A DNA stretch of 64,000 nt from Labyrinthula sp. Ha. Lineage: Eukaryota; Sar; Bigyra; Labyrinthulida; Labyrinthulaceae. The notes beneath the pieces were generated by a model. That model ran no database searches. It saw nothing but the letters and a program-made list of their open reading frames with translations, and was not told the origin of the DNA. The position numbers and the translations under genes were made by a program. The stretch covers positions 186,001-250,000 of the forward strand of contig JAALGZ010000033.1 of NCBI GenBank assembly GCA_015227615.1, written 5' to 3'. This document shows positions 24,201 through 34,656 of the stretch, in pieces; the first letter of the stretch is position 1; each line of letters begins with the position of its first letter.

Positions 24201-26735
24201 CATTCAAATATATCCATGAAAATATTTGGAAGTTTGAGCATAAATTACTGTGAAGCGTGCCTTTTTGTAACTTTATCTCTTACATCAGCGGTGGCAAAAT
24301 GGGAATATTAAATATTCATCGCCAAAAAGAGCTGACAGATCTATAAAAATCGTCATCAATTTCTCGTAGCTGTGTTAAGCAGAGCTTGAGAAATGTTAAT
24401 ACAGCTATTTTGAGCACAAAAAAATGTAATATTTGAGCTAAGGATAGATTTGGTTTTTCTTATAGAGCATTCAAGTTCTTCTACAGTACATAGTAACAGA
24501 GAATAGTGCTTTATGAACTGAGTATCAATCTTGCATTGGCTAATGAACTTATTTATTGAGTATAATCATGTTTCCTGTACGCGGTCTTCGAATTCAATTA
24601 AATCTAAATTCTAGAGGTTTCAATGCCCAATATATGTTAATCTCTATCATCTATTTCCTGATGACCCACCTGAAGTATAAAAGACAAATAAAATCATTTT
24701 TTTGCAGTATGCAACATCCCTAAAATTGATCTCTAAATATATAGGCAACAAAATAACCCATGTTTTCTTTTTGCATGTGGTTTAAGTATCTCATAAGCCA
24801 TAAAATCCTTCAAGGGACCCAGAAATATAGCAGTGGTTACTAGGAAACTTCCAGTTAACCCGTACGAAGATTTTTTCACAAAAATTCAATATAATCTAGG
24901 TTAGAATAAAGAAGGGGTATTTTCGCAACGGAGGCTAAGTAATTTCTCTAAAAATTAAATACATTTAGCTCCCAACTTTTATCCATTCATAAAAATAGTT
25001 CTAATGATTTTGTTGAGTTCGCGTTCTCAAGCTCATTCAATATTGCAAACTTTGGAAATGAAGTAAAACTGTTCGAATTATCGATTAAATTCAAATTTCA
25101 TTTACTGCTTAGCAGCCTTGAATACCCTATACTCTGTTCCTTAAGTAGTTTCTCTTGAAATAGCGTTAGCAAATTTTTAAATTCTGTTTTGGAAGCACAT
25201 TATACTATTTTTAGCTCGTTTTGAGAAACACTAAAAGGTAATTTTCTTATTCGTAACAATGAGAAACTTAAATTGCAAAGATATATGTCATTTTTCAGTT
25301 TCCATGAATATCACTCATATAGATTTTCGAAGATTAGAATATATTCGAGAACATAGAGAATGGAGTAAAACATTAAGTTCATTAAGGTTAAATTTATTTT
25401 CCACTTTTATGTTGTTAATGCGTTTGGTTGTCAACTTCAACTAATCTAATGGAATATTATTATGTACCAGATAGATGAGCATATAGTGTTTACTGATCAT
25501 CCAAGTGAAAAACATATATATCACCTCTTGAAATATATATTCTATATGACTTGAGTTAGCCAATTGGTTCACTGAAGCTTTAAATCTTCTCTTTTTCTCT
25601 AGCAATGGAATCTTACAGCGGTCATTCTAATCTTGGTAGAAGGTTTTTGCACCATTGGGATCAAATGTAGTAGCAAATAAAATTTGTTTTAACACAAAGT
25701 TAAAAGCAACGTTACAATATTTCCAAGTGATATTATAAAGCTTTCTGTAAGAATTAACAAAATTGTAACATGAGTTCTAGTTTTTGGTCTTTGTCTCCCT
25801 TTACTTATATTATGTAGAGTAAACTAAAAGATTCAAAAAGATATTTGAGGAGTTATAACTTTTATATGGAATACAGGCTAGAACAAATAAGAATCTTAAT
25901 ATTTTACATTATTCCATATTACTTGTGACATACGGAGCTGTGGGTGAATAGAGGAATGACTGCGCTCCCATATATCCTAAATAATTTTACTCTGCTTAAA
26001 TATTTAAAGAGATATAATTGGTTCTGATATTGAACAATGGTCAGTAATGAAACTACTTGCATTTATTGGTTCTTAGGAGTTACGTTTAACAACTTCAGAA
26101 AGTGGCCGTATAATTTTTGTAGTTAGATTGCCCTACTGAGATTCTCCCACAACCCAAAAAAGCAAGTATTAACTTCAGTTTCGTATTGAAAATAAAATAA
26201 AATAAAAAGATGTACTTTAAGTTTGATTAAAACATTTGACCAAGGCAAATAGCTGCAGATATAGCTGCTCCCTAGGAAGTATAGGTACAAGGAAATTTAG
26301 TGAAAGAAAAGTAGTTCCTGATGACGAGCATAAATGAGGTTACAGTGATTTCCTATCAAAGAATTATCTTTTATTTTAGATTTTTTTTACTTTTTTTCTG
26401 TAGCAGTAGAGATCTCGACCTAGTCTTAATGGATGCCAAATCTTCCATCCTATATCTACCTCTACTCTTACTATTTAAGAAGGTAAGAAAATAGTTTCAG
26501 TACTTATGAAGTATAATATAAATTAAAATTGAATTATCTACTTCTGCTTATTATACGCTGTAACTGGAGAAAATAATAAGCACGATAACCCCATAAGTTC
26601 ACCTTACAAAAAATACAGGGAAACGTGATTGTTACATGTCTTTGGCGAAATGGCCCAAAATTAGCACGAACGAAAAATCTGTAAACATAACAACTTCAAC
26701 AAGAAAGTAAACTAAAACAAGTCCTTTCAAGAAGA
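21286..26735. other. AT-rich desert, nothing firm
   Basis: About 5.4 kb between the Sec66 and TMA7 genes. The first 300 bp (the Sec66 5' flank) is less AT-rich than the rest. Open frames are at most 64 codons and show no homology. A short A/AAAT simple repeat lies near 26190-26210. No RNA gene was recognised. Confidence 0.5.
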
Positions 26736-26941
26736 ATGCCAGGTAAAGCAGGTGGGAAAAGCACATCATTAACCGTACAACATTTAATTATGCATAAGCT
26801 TAGGGAAAAAAGAAAAAAAGTAACAAGAACCAGTTTCTGGACGAGCACGACATAGCCAATAAGAAGAAACTGGCTGAGCAGAAGAAAGCTGAAAAGGCAG
26901 CAGCAGCCAAGCTCCTTGCTAAGAAAGGAAAAAAGAAGTAA
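26736..26941 (+). CDS. TMA7: TMA7-like ribosome-associated small protein, two exons
   Basis: The gene is spliced as 26736-26774 and 26804-26941, giving 58 residues. Exon 1 encodes MPGKAGGKSTSLT, and exon 2 a Lys/Ala-rich helix with DEHDIANKKKLAEQKKAEK ending in KKGKKK. The N-terminal GGK motif, a lysine block, a D-E-x-D acidic start of the helix and a basic tail match the TMA7 (CCDC72) family, a small protein associated with ribosomes and translation. The intron of 29 bp starts GTACAA and ends CTTAG. The gene is too short for a simple open-frame search. The match rests on general layout and a few residues, so another small nucleolar or ribosome-linked protein is possible. The stop is 13 nt from that of BUB3. 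Confidence 0.6.
26775..26803 (+). other. 29-bp intron in the TMA7-like gene
   Basis: GTACAA donor and CTTAG acceptor. An earlier AG five bases upstream of the acceptor AG is skipped. Removal fuses exon 1 in frame to the Lys-rich exon 2. Confidence 0.7.
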
Positions 26942-26954
26942 GGTTTTAATAGAT

Positions 26955-27968
26955 TCATTTCTTTTTTACATCAAATTCACCTTCACTAATTTCTTTCACA
27001 ATGACATATGGTTTTTCCTTCTCTTCCTCCACAACATTTGACACAGCAATCGCCATACGTTTCTTATCTCTTGAAAAGACTACATCACAAACTTCTCGGT
27101 TCGAGTCCAAGACAGTCTTGATTTTTTTTTTCTTCTCTACGTTCCAAACAATAACTTTCCCATCACCTCCACAGCTGGCTACAATTCCTTCGCCTAAATG
27201 ACTCAAACCATGAACTGGATAAATCTTTCCATCTTTACGATGACACTTCCAAGAAAATGGATCTTCACCTTTAAAACTTCCAATTCCAACACGTCCTTCA
27301 ATTGAGCCAACAGCAAACTTTCCATTTCTAATGATTTCAACAGAGCGACATTGATATTCTACAGGGCATCTAACTTCCTCATGATTGTCTCTCTTGATTT
27401 CCCTTCCACTTTGTAATATTCGTAAATCAAGCCAATATACTTTTTCTCCACTGCCTACAGTAAGTACATCCTCATTTAGAGTATCAATACCAAAAATTTT
27501 AGAGTCCAAAGTCACAGTGGCGATACAACTTTGTTGCCTTATATCATAATATCGCATAGATTTATCCCAGCTTCCTGTAATTAGAAGTTTTGACTGATGA
27601 TTGTAGGAGATTGAGCTGACGCCTAAATTGTGTGGATTCTCAGCTAGGATATTTTCTGCAGTGAGAGTTGAAGTTTGTAGATCAAACTCCGATACGGTTC
27701 CATCTAAATTAGCAGAGAAAAGTTTTTCTTCGGAAAATGTTGAACAGAGAATAGGTGCTCTGTTGGTGATTTGGCTATAAGATAAGCTACAAGAAAGAGA
27801 CTACCTTAAAAGAGAGTTCGTTTCCGTGTTGTATAGGAACGTTTTTTTACTCCAAGAAGATATGGAGAGAAGCTTGGGGGAGAGTGCTGAGAAGCAAAGG
27901 GACGAGATTGAATCTGTAAAATTTATTCCAACGGTATATTGTGTTGGAGATCCATTAAGAATGGGCAT
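26955..27968 (-). CDS. BUB3: BUB3 mitotic checkpoint WD40 protein, two exons
   Basis: On the minus strand, exon 1 is 27968-27805 and exon 2 is 27774-26955, giving 327 residues, about the length of human BUB3. The start gives MPILNGSPTQYTVG followed by SISSLCFSALSPKLLSISSW, the first blade. Later blades include LITGSWDKSMRYYDIR near residues 118-134, the BUB3 hallmarks SIEGRVGI and KCHRKDGKIYPVHGLSH, then GDGKVIVWN and the final blade with MAIAVSN. BUB3 is a seven-blade propeller that binds BUB1 and BUBR1/Mad3 and phosphorylated KNL1 at kinetochores, delaying anaphase. The 30-bp intron separates NSLL and SQITNR. An open-frame reading from the internal Met would lose the first 127 residues. It converges on TMA7. 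Confidence 0.88.
27775..27804 (-). other. 30-bp intron in BUB3
   Basis: On the minus strand the intron begins GTAGTC and ends CTTATAG. An internal TTGTAG 17 bases in is not used as acceptor. The intron length is a multiple of three, but it contains in-frame stops, and the BUB3 match on both sides fixes its ends. Confidence 0.85.
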
Positions 27969-28803
27969 CTTTCTCTTCCTGGGGTAATGCTACATTATGA
28001 GATTCGACAATTGAAGTTTCTATCAAACCTGTATAGAAGAGAAAACACCTTAAAAAGAATTCTTCAGCAATACAATTTTTAAATATATGAGAAATAATGA
28101 TGGTTGAAACTATTCATTAAAAACGTTCAACCATACTGATAGAAAGATATTTGAAGAATTTCCCCGCTAAATCTCTTTTTCCCTTTCGTTTTTGGCATTT
28201 GAGGTTAGGAAAAGAATACCGGAAAATAATAAATTGGTTGTACATAAACTATTTATGTTTTTCAACTTTGAAAATTTAACAATAAATTTTATTCGTTTTA
28301 ATTTAGGTAATAGAAGAAGAACATGTAGTGTAAAAGATACAAAAGAACAGCAAGAACCAAGTAGCCAAGTATCATGAGGAAGGCAACACAAATTCTATGA
28401 TTGCAGTTATAATATTTGTCAGTATTATGCTTTGATAAAATAATATTTAATAATTTTATACAAAATTTTAAATGTCTAGTAAAAATTATAGCTCTGGTGC
28501 TCGATATTAGCAAATATTGACAATTATCAATTTCCATTTAGTAGAGCTGTAGACACAGTCGAATCTGATTTCCATAAATATCATATAATCATAGATTTTC
28601 ACGACGATTTTTATATTTTTTAATCATTATGTAAAAAATGTTTAATAATATATTGGTGCATCAAGTCTGGGATTAGTGAAACCTGAAGAACAGACTTCAG
28701 AACGGGCAATCTAGAATTTTAGCGTCAACCCTGCTTGTTTATGTTCTTACTACTGAAATCTCAAATCTGAAAATACAATTTATTATGAGACAGTGTAAAT
28801 TTT
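27969..28803. other. BUB3 upstream region, no gene
   Basis: AT-rich 5' flank of BUB3. Three overlapping short open frames (61-79 codons, both strands) have no homology and low-complexity composition. I see no further feature. Confidence 0.5.
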
Positions 28804-29109
28804 TTACTCAACCAAAGCAAGGGGCAATGCCCAGCTAACGCCTTGGAGCCCACGATTTCTCATCAGAAGTTGTTCGCTTCCGTGCGCTTGCTCCAGCCTA
28901 AAGAACGAAAGTATTAAGTTTTTTCCATATCTACCACATTATCATTTCATTCAAAGCTGTTAAATATAAACTTTACGCACAATTAAACGTAATTTACGGA
29001 GCTGAAGATTGGCGTCTCTATCTGCCACTAACAGAGTTGTCTGTGTTACCGGGTTCAAACACAGTTCCTTTACAAGTTTTTCTTGATACCTGAAAACAAA
29101 CTTTCGCAT
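28804..29109 (-). pseudogene. Possible small or decayed gene, GC-rich for its surroundings
   Basis: Two minus-strand pieces look like protein. The first (29109-28960) opens with ATG and includes YQEKLVKELCLNPVTQ and DANLQLRKLRLIVRK. The second (28899-28804) reads RLEQAHGSEQLLMRNRGLQG and then VSWALPLALVE before a stop, at over 50% GC in a desert of about 30%. Both look helical and charged, as if from one protein. I could not find a 28-30 bp intron joining them, so this may be a dead gene, or a gene with longer introns. The family is not recognised. A structured RNA is the other possible reading of the GC-rich part. Confidence 0.3.
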
Positions 29110-32100
29110 GATTATTCGCCTTTATTTATGATATTGTCTGTTACAAAGCTGAGAATATCTTGATAAAGAATTTTTCAGCCATCTTCTTGAAACTTTGGAC
29201 ATATTAAAATGGCCAATTTTCTTCTCTTAGAAATCTAAAATAAAGTTTTAGGACTGACCAGGTTCCTTGCGTATCCTCAAAAACTCTAATGAACCATGAA
29301 AAAACTTGTTTCAATTTCATAAAGTATTTTTAGTATATATACTGTTACGGCGGTTAATTTCAGAAGTAACTTTTGATATCTGAAGCATAGAACTTTAACT
29401 AACATTGGGTGATCACAATTGCAATGATACAGAGGAGGACTAAAAGACGGCCCCAGTGCATCTAGAGGTTTCGCATCAGTTCATATGAGCATTTCTCTAC
29501 GAGCTTTCTAAAATATTACAGAATTCAGTAGGACTTTCAGGAAATATATCTTTCTTTCTCAAATTTTGGAAAACTTTCTGGAGATATATTTAGGCTATCA
29601 TGGAAGTATCATACGAAGTACTTGTACATAATATGGTCTCTCCAATAATGATTTGCTCTTTCACTTTAACTATATATAAATGTTAAAACATAATTCTTAT
29701 TTTCTTAATAGATTGTAGCGATGTCGAAAAATTGCTGTTCTTCTTTATACTAAAATAAAAGATTTGTTCCAAGAGAAATATTTGCATTAGTATTTCTCCG
29801 AATAACGTTAAAATTATCCGTTAAACCAGGAATAATTCTTGTTACTTAGAATAATTTAGCGGATCAAAACTCAGACTTATGGCAAAACTAAGATCTTAAT
29901 ATTTCATTTAAAGTTTGAAATGTTGCAACAGTTGTTTATGCCCTTAACAAAAGAGAAGATGAATAGGGCATAAGCCTGTAAGTAGTATAATCGATGCTTT
30001 GCTTTGAATAAACCAAAGTAAGTTATAAGAAATACCTTAGTTGATATAAGCAAGATGTGTAGGCGTGGGGCAGCTCCAAATATGTTATGATATTACATAT
30101 TTGAGCTTATGTATGCAAGTTAATTTCAAAAACCAGAACCAGATAGCTCAATCTGATAATCATACTGAATCAGTATTTAATTATCTCCCGTCGTGCTTAA
30201 AGTCAACTAAGGTATAGTATCAGCTGATGGATGAGCTATCTCTATAGGTGCTGCTCCTTTATACCCGAACTCGGAACTATGGCCATCTCAGTAATAAGTG
30301 TCGATCAAATTTTATTCAAGTATTGCTAGTTAATGTAAACAATGACTTCAGATAAGTAAAACCGTAGTCATGAAGCCAGCTTGAGTTTTAGCTAAGGACG
30401 AACTTGCCTATTCTTTGAGTTTGAAAACATATCATCATACACCTAAGTAAGTCAAACTTTCATATGTATTGCTAATGATTAATAGTCATGACTTTAGCTT
30501 AATATGTGATGCCTATAGAAACTTAGAGTTTATTAATAATATTGAAGAAACATCAAATTGTTCTTATTTATGATGCTAGCACCTGAACTAGAGATGCTTT
30601 GATTAAAGCTGTTTAAAAGACTAATTATTGCAAGGTTATTTGGGAACATCGATCCTAAGGATGCTATGATTTTGGTACTAGTTCTCTTGTTTTTATATTG
30701 GGACAGTATACTCTTAACTGGTTGCAACTGCATTGGCACTTTAAAAGAGAACAAGAATATATAAGTGAGCTGAAAGCACGAGCTTTTATTTCATTCGAGA
30801 AATGTCATTAACAATAATTAAAGATATGTACAATTAGTTTGAAACTTATTCAGATGTAATTGGCCTTAGTGAAGTAACGCCCTGGCTATACCTTCAAAAT
30901 AAGTTTACATCTCAACACTTTAGAAAGAGTTCCTAAGTTCTTACTCCTGTCTGAATAAACAAAGGTTATTTTGACTTTAATGAGAGGAATTTTGTACAAA
31001 AATCCTCAAATATGTCTAGCTTCATAGCTAATCCAATCCTAACAATATATTTTCTTTGTCCTTCACCTCTAAACTTAAAACAAATGCAAGACAATAAGTT
31101 CTTGCATCTAAGTTAGGAACTTTTTAACAAGTTTAATGTATAGATCGCAAAATTACTCTATTCTCCATTCCTTAGAGACAATTCACAAGTTTTTTTCTGG
31201 TGAAACATCGAAGATGGAAAGGTTGACTTAAAGCTGAACTTAAATGGTGGAGTTACACTATTCTGCTCGAACTGTGATAATATCCGATATATGGTTTCGC
31301 AGATCTAGACAGTTGCGAAAACATATATATACAAACCCTTTACTCTGACCTAGTCCTAGGAGACGTTTTTGTCTACAGAATTACCCCTTGTTTCTGATTT
31401 CTTTTCCGAAGTATCAAGAAAGCAACAATGTGAGTTCATTGGTGCACGTCATTAGTTACACTTCTCTCTATCCAATCATTCCCATCCATTTTTTTGGGAA
31501 CCAATTATTTTCATTGATGGAAATGTAACCGTTAGAAACTTTATCTGAAGTTTTATCGAGGAGATATAACTTACTCAGAGTTTTCACTAGTGCCGTGTAA
31601 AAATGGTCTAGAAATTTCCTGGTATAGCCTTGTTTGTAAATATGAATGTAAGTTAACGTGTATAAATTGCAGCGATTTCCAAACTCGTCAGTCCAAAACA
31701 GCTACAACAGTAAGTAAATATGGGATCCGTAAATATTAAGTATTCTTTTTAAGCGCTTGGAGAAATGTAAATAACTTCGTTATATTTTACATTTTAGTTG
31801 GTGTATATATATCTCTCTCTAAGTATAGTAATGTCATATTGTAAAATACACATCTATAATAAATACTCTAACTTTCCTGCACAAATAGTATATATTTATA
31901 TGCTAAGGTCAAATATATTAAGTTTACGTGAAGCATCCCAAGTTATTCCTCATAAAATAAACACTTCTGAGTTACAGAGAGAAGAAGTGAAATTCCCACG
32001 AACTCTGTATTTAATGACGGTTGTCGTGTCTCTAAAACTCTTTCAGGTTTTTAGTGACGCTATATATCCCGAAAATAAACATTATACGTGAAGCTGATAA

Positions 32101-32389
32101 CAAGAGTAGTTTTCCTAAGCAGAGGGAAATTATGTTCAGCCTAAGCTATAACTGACGGTTGAACTTTTCCCAACGAACTTTTTATTTTGGTTGACACTGA
32201 AAAAAACACTTTTCCTTTTAATCTAAGTTTTATTAAGAAGAAAAGTAAAATTTACTGTTTCCAAACGTGTATGAAACCTGTAGGGGTTCTCAGTTTTTTT
32301 TTGGCTGCAATCTGAAAAAAACCCTGCAAACTTAGTTACCTCTTGTTACACTGGGTAAGATGAAGGCATTTTGAAATAAATTTGAAAAG
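29110..32389. other. AT-rich desert
   Basis: About 3.3 kb with no supported gene. The longest open frames (73 codons minus strand near 30.6 kb, 97 codons plus strand near 31.8-32.1 kb) have no homology. No RNA gene, tandem array or element end was recognised. Confidence 0.5.
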
Positions 32390-33766
32390 AATAATCCCGT
32401 TGCTGTTGGAGGTGGTTGAGAGCTCACTCCGTTATGGAAAGAATTAACAAAACTTAGTTTAAGGTTCACTATGTATCCCTATCAAACCATCTGTGTTTTT
32501 TTTATCGTTTCTTAGATTTTCTTTTAGCACCGTTACTTCCTAGTAGCATATTAGGTACCTTAGAGTTATGTTCTATACAGAAACCAGTCAGAAGAATAAG
32601 AGGCCTCTTGGTTTGTCACATGTTAAACCTGTAGCAGTTGAGTTCAATCAAAAGGTACTTAGTTGCCAGACAATATTTTTCAGAGTTGATGAGCACTTGA
32701 AATTAAATTATTACAATCTATTCGTTGCACCTTATGGAAAAAGAAACACCTTCATTATTCCTGGTATAGTTGAGAACGGAAATATTCCTGCATTTGTTTA
32801 AAAATATTTGCTCCATGTGAAACATTTTAGAAGCAAGATACTTGAACGTGAGATGAAGTCTTATTGTGCGAAAAAATTGAAAGTTGCAGAAGATAGTATA
32901 AAACGCCTTACAACCTTTGTACTAGTGGGTCTTGGTCCCTCTGCTGTTGAGTTCGCTGTTGAGCTGTGCTATGTTGCTTAAAGGGAACTGAGAAATTGCT
33001 ATCCTCATTTATTGGAAAAATGATGCTATTCACCTTATTGGGGTGGTTCAAGTATACTTCAAAGTTTTCATCTCTCATTTGCGAAAGTTATTAACAGAAA
33101 ATTTGGAGCAACAAGAGTGGCGTAGGAATATAATTTCCTACAGAAACATTTGTCAAAGCGTATTTTGCTGAACCGAAAGAAATCATAAGAAAAAAAAACA
33201 AGTTCAAGGAAAATAGAGAAACTTCAGGTAGAAATTATTGTTTGGTCTGCAGGATTTAAACAAGTTAAATTTAATGAAAACAATTTTATAGTGATTGAGA
33301 AAGTTGTAGGCAGCAGGCTCTCCATGGACACGAAACTTAATGTGCTCAAAGAGCAATAGGGAGTAGATCTCTACGTGTTTGCCGTGGAAGATTGCGCACT
33401 GTCAAAATCAGTGGTTCTTGTTCCTCTTGCTGCACTTCCTAACCAACAGAAAACCTACTTAGCACCCCATTTTAATAGCAATCTTCTCTATGGTGGCGGT
33501 TCCAATCTCTCGGTTTTTTCTGTAGGGGCTTGTTTTCTATGCTGACCCAAAGGAACTTAAAAGCTGTAATAGACTTTACTGCCATGCTCCCAAAAAAAGT
33601 CAACAAAAATAAAAGCAACTTTCGAACCAACACACAAGGGGCAGCACGTTTTGTAACCTGGAGAATTGCTTACTGCAGAATGCAATGATGTCTAGTAAAT
33701 CAGTTGCTTATCCAGATATCTCGGTTGAAAACTTATTTTCTTGGCCATGATATTAGTAGGTTCTGA
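32390..33766 (+). pseudogene. Full-length pseudogene of a type II (alternative) NAD(P)H dehydrogenase
   Basis: Fragments in changing frames follow the order of an NDH2 protein: a decayed nucleotide-binding start near 32390, LAPLLPSSILGTLEL then PVRRIRGLL (32524-32610), LNYYNLFVAPYG and NTFIIPGIVEN (near 32705-32780), the second Rossmann motif FVLVGLGPSAVEFAVEL (near 32918), EIIVWSAGFK (near 33230), PLAALPNQQKTYLA (near 33430), and the C-terminal membrane anchor RLKTYFLGHDISRF ending in a natural stop at 33764-33766. NDH2 enzymes pass electrons from NADH to ubiquinone without pumping protons. The copy has roughly ten or more stops and frameshifts spread over its length, so it is dead. One surviving open piece of 77 codons (32568-32801) is part of it. 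No intact parent gene is in this window. Confidence 0.8.
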
Positions 33767-33876
33767 GTTCTATTCTTGTTGATATGAGAGATTGTTTTTG
33801 TCCAAAAAATGCAAAAAAAGCTCTAAGAGGAAGAAGCAAGGATTTTTTTCCAGTCTTGGAATGGATCATAATGGTT

Positions 33877-34656
33877 TCAGTATTTATGTATTGCCCTACG
33901 CTTAAACATTGGATTTTCTATGTAGTAGGTGTTTTGTAGCTCTTGCATCAGTACATACATGCTTTCAGGGTTTTCACAAGGTAGATTATACCTTCTAGCT
34001 GCATACCAACTAGCGTCGAATGCGATTGTATTGGACAAACGGTTCTTCTCCGGAATAACTAACGTAACTCCAGTCCACCGAAGGGTTCGAAGATAGTAAA
34101 AACCTTTGCCAAGATTTTCAAAAAAAGTGATTCCATCTTTAGTTAAAACAGCGCCTAAAGTTATTGCTCTTCGGCAGTCGTATATAGTCTGATCCTCAAT
34201 TTCATCGGGATAAGTTATCAGCGCAAATATAATAGGCCAGAGACATAAGATAAATAGAGTACTAGGGAAAAGAAAATAAATTATGAGTGGGATTAGGTTG
34301 AAAAGGTATACAAAACTGTCCAAGGCTTTTGGAAAACCACCAAATTGTCTGAAAGAGATTTCCTCTACTGATGCAGGATATGCTTTGGGAAGAATGAAGA
34401 GAAATTCCTTTATAAACTGTGAAACAAAGCGTATGAATAGATATTTGTTTGGAGGAAAATAAGTAATGATTTCACTAGTTGCATCTGCATGATACTTATT
34501 GTAGCAATGAAAGAGCTCATCCCGAATGTCTTCTTGGCTGGGAGACTTAAAGAAGTAGCTTAAGACAAGAAAGATTTCGTATGTATTGACCCAAAACTCG
34601 TCTGCTTGATCTATTAGGCACTGATAGGTTTTGTTCAAGTATGGAAATCGGTTCAT
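33877..34656 (-). CDS. Hypothetical membrane protein
   Basis: The 259-residue protein is not recognised. It has aromatic-rich segments, a pair of hydrophobic stretches at about 115-150 (LIPLIIYFLFPSTLFILCLW and the following residues) that probably form a membrane hairpin, and soluble N- and C-terminal parts with conserved-looking motifs such as FDASWYAARRYNLPCEN. The frame is intact, begins and ends cleanly, and has balanced coding composition, unlike the desert around it, so I accept it as a gene. It lies alone and converges on the NDH2 pseudogene 110 bp away. An unnoticed short intron cannot be ruled out. Confidence 0.65.
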   Translation of the reverse strand: MNRFPYLNKTYQCLIDQADEFWVNTYEIFLVLSYFFKSPSQEDIRDELFHCYNKYHADATSEIITYFPPNKYLFIRFVSQFIKEFLFILPKAYPASVEEISFRQFGGFPKALDSFVYLFNLIPLIIYFLFPSTLFILCLWPIIFALITYPDEIEDQTIYDCRRAITLGAVLTKDGITFFENLGKGFYYLRTLRWTGVTLVIPEKNRLSNTIAFDASWYAARRYNLPCENPESMYVLMQELQNTYYIENPMFKRRAIHKY

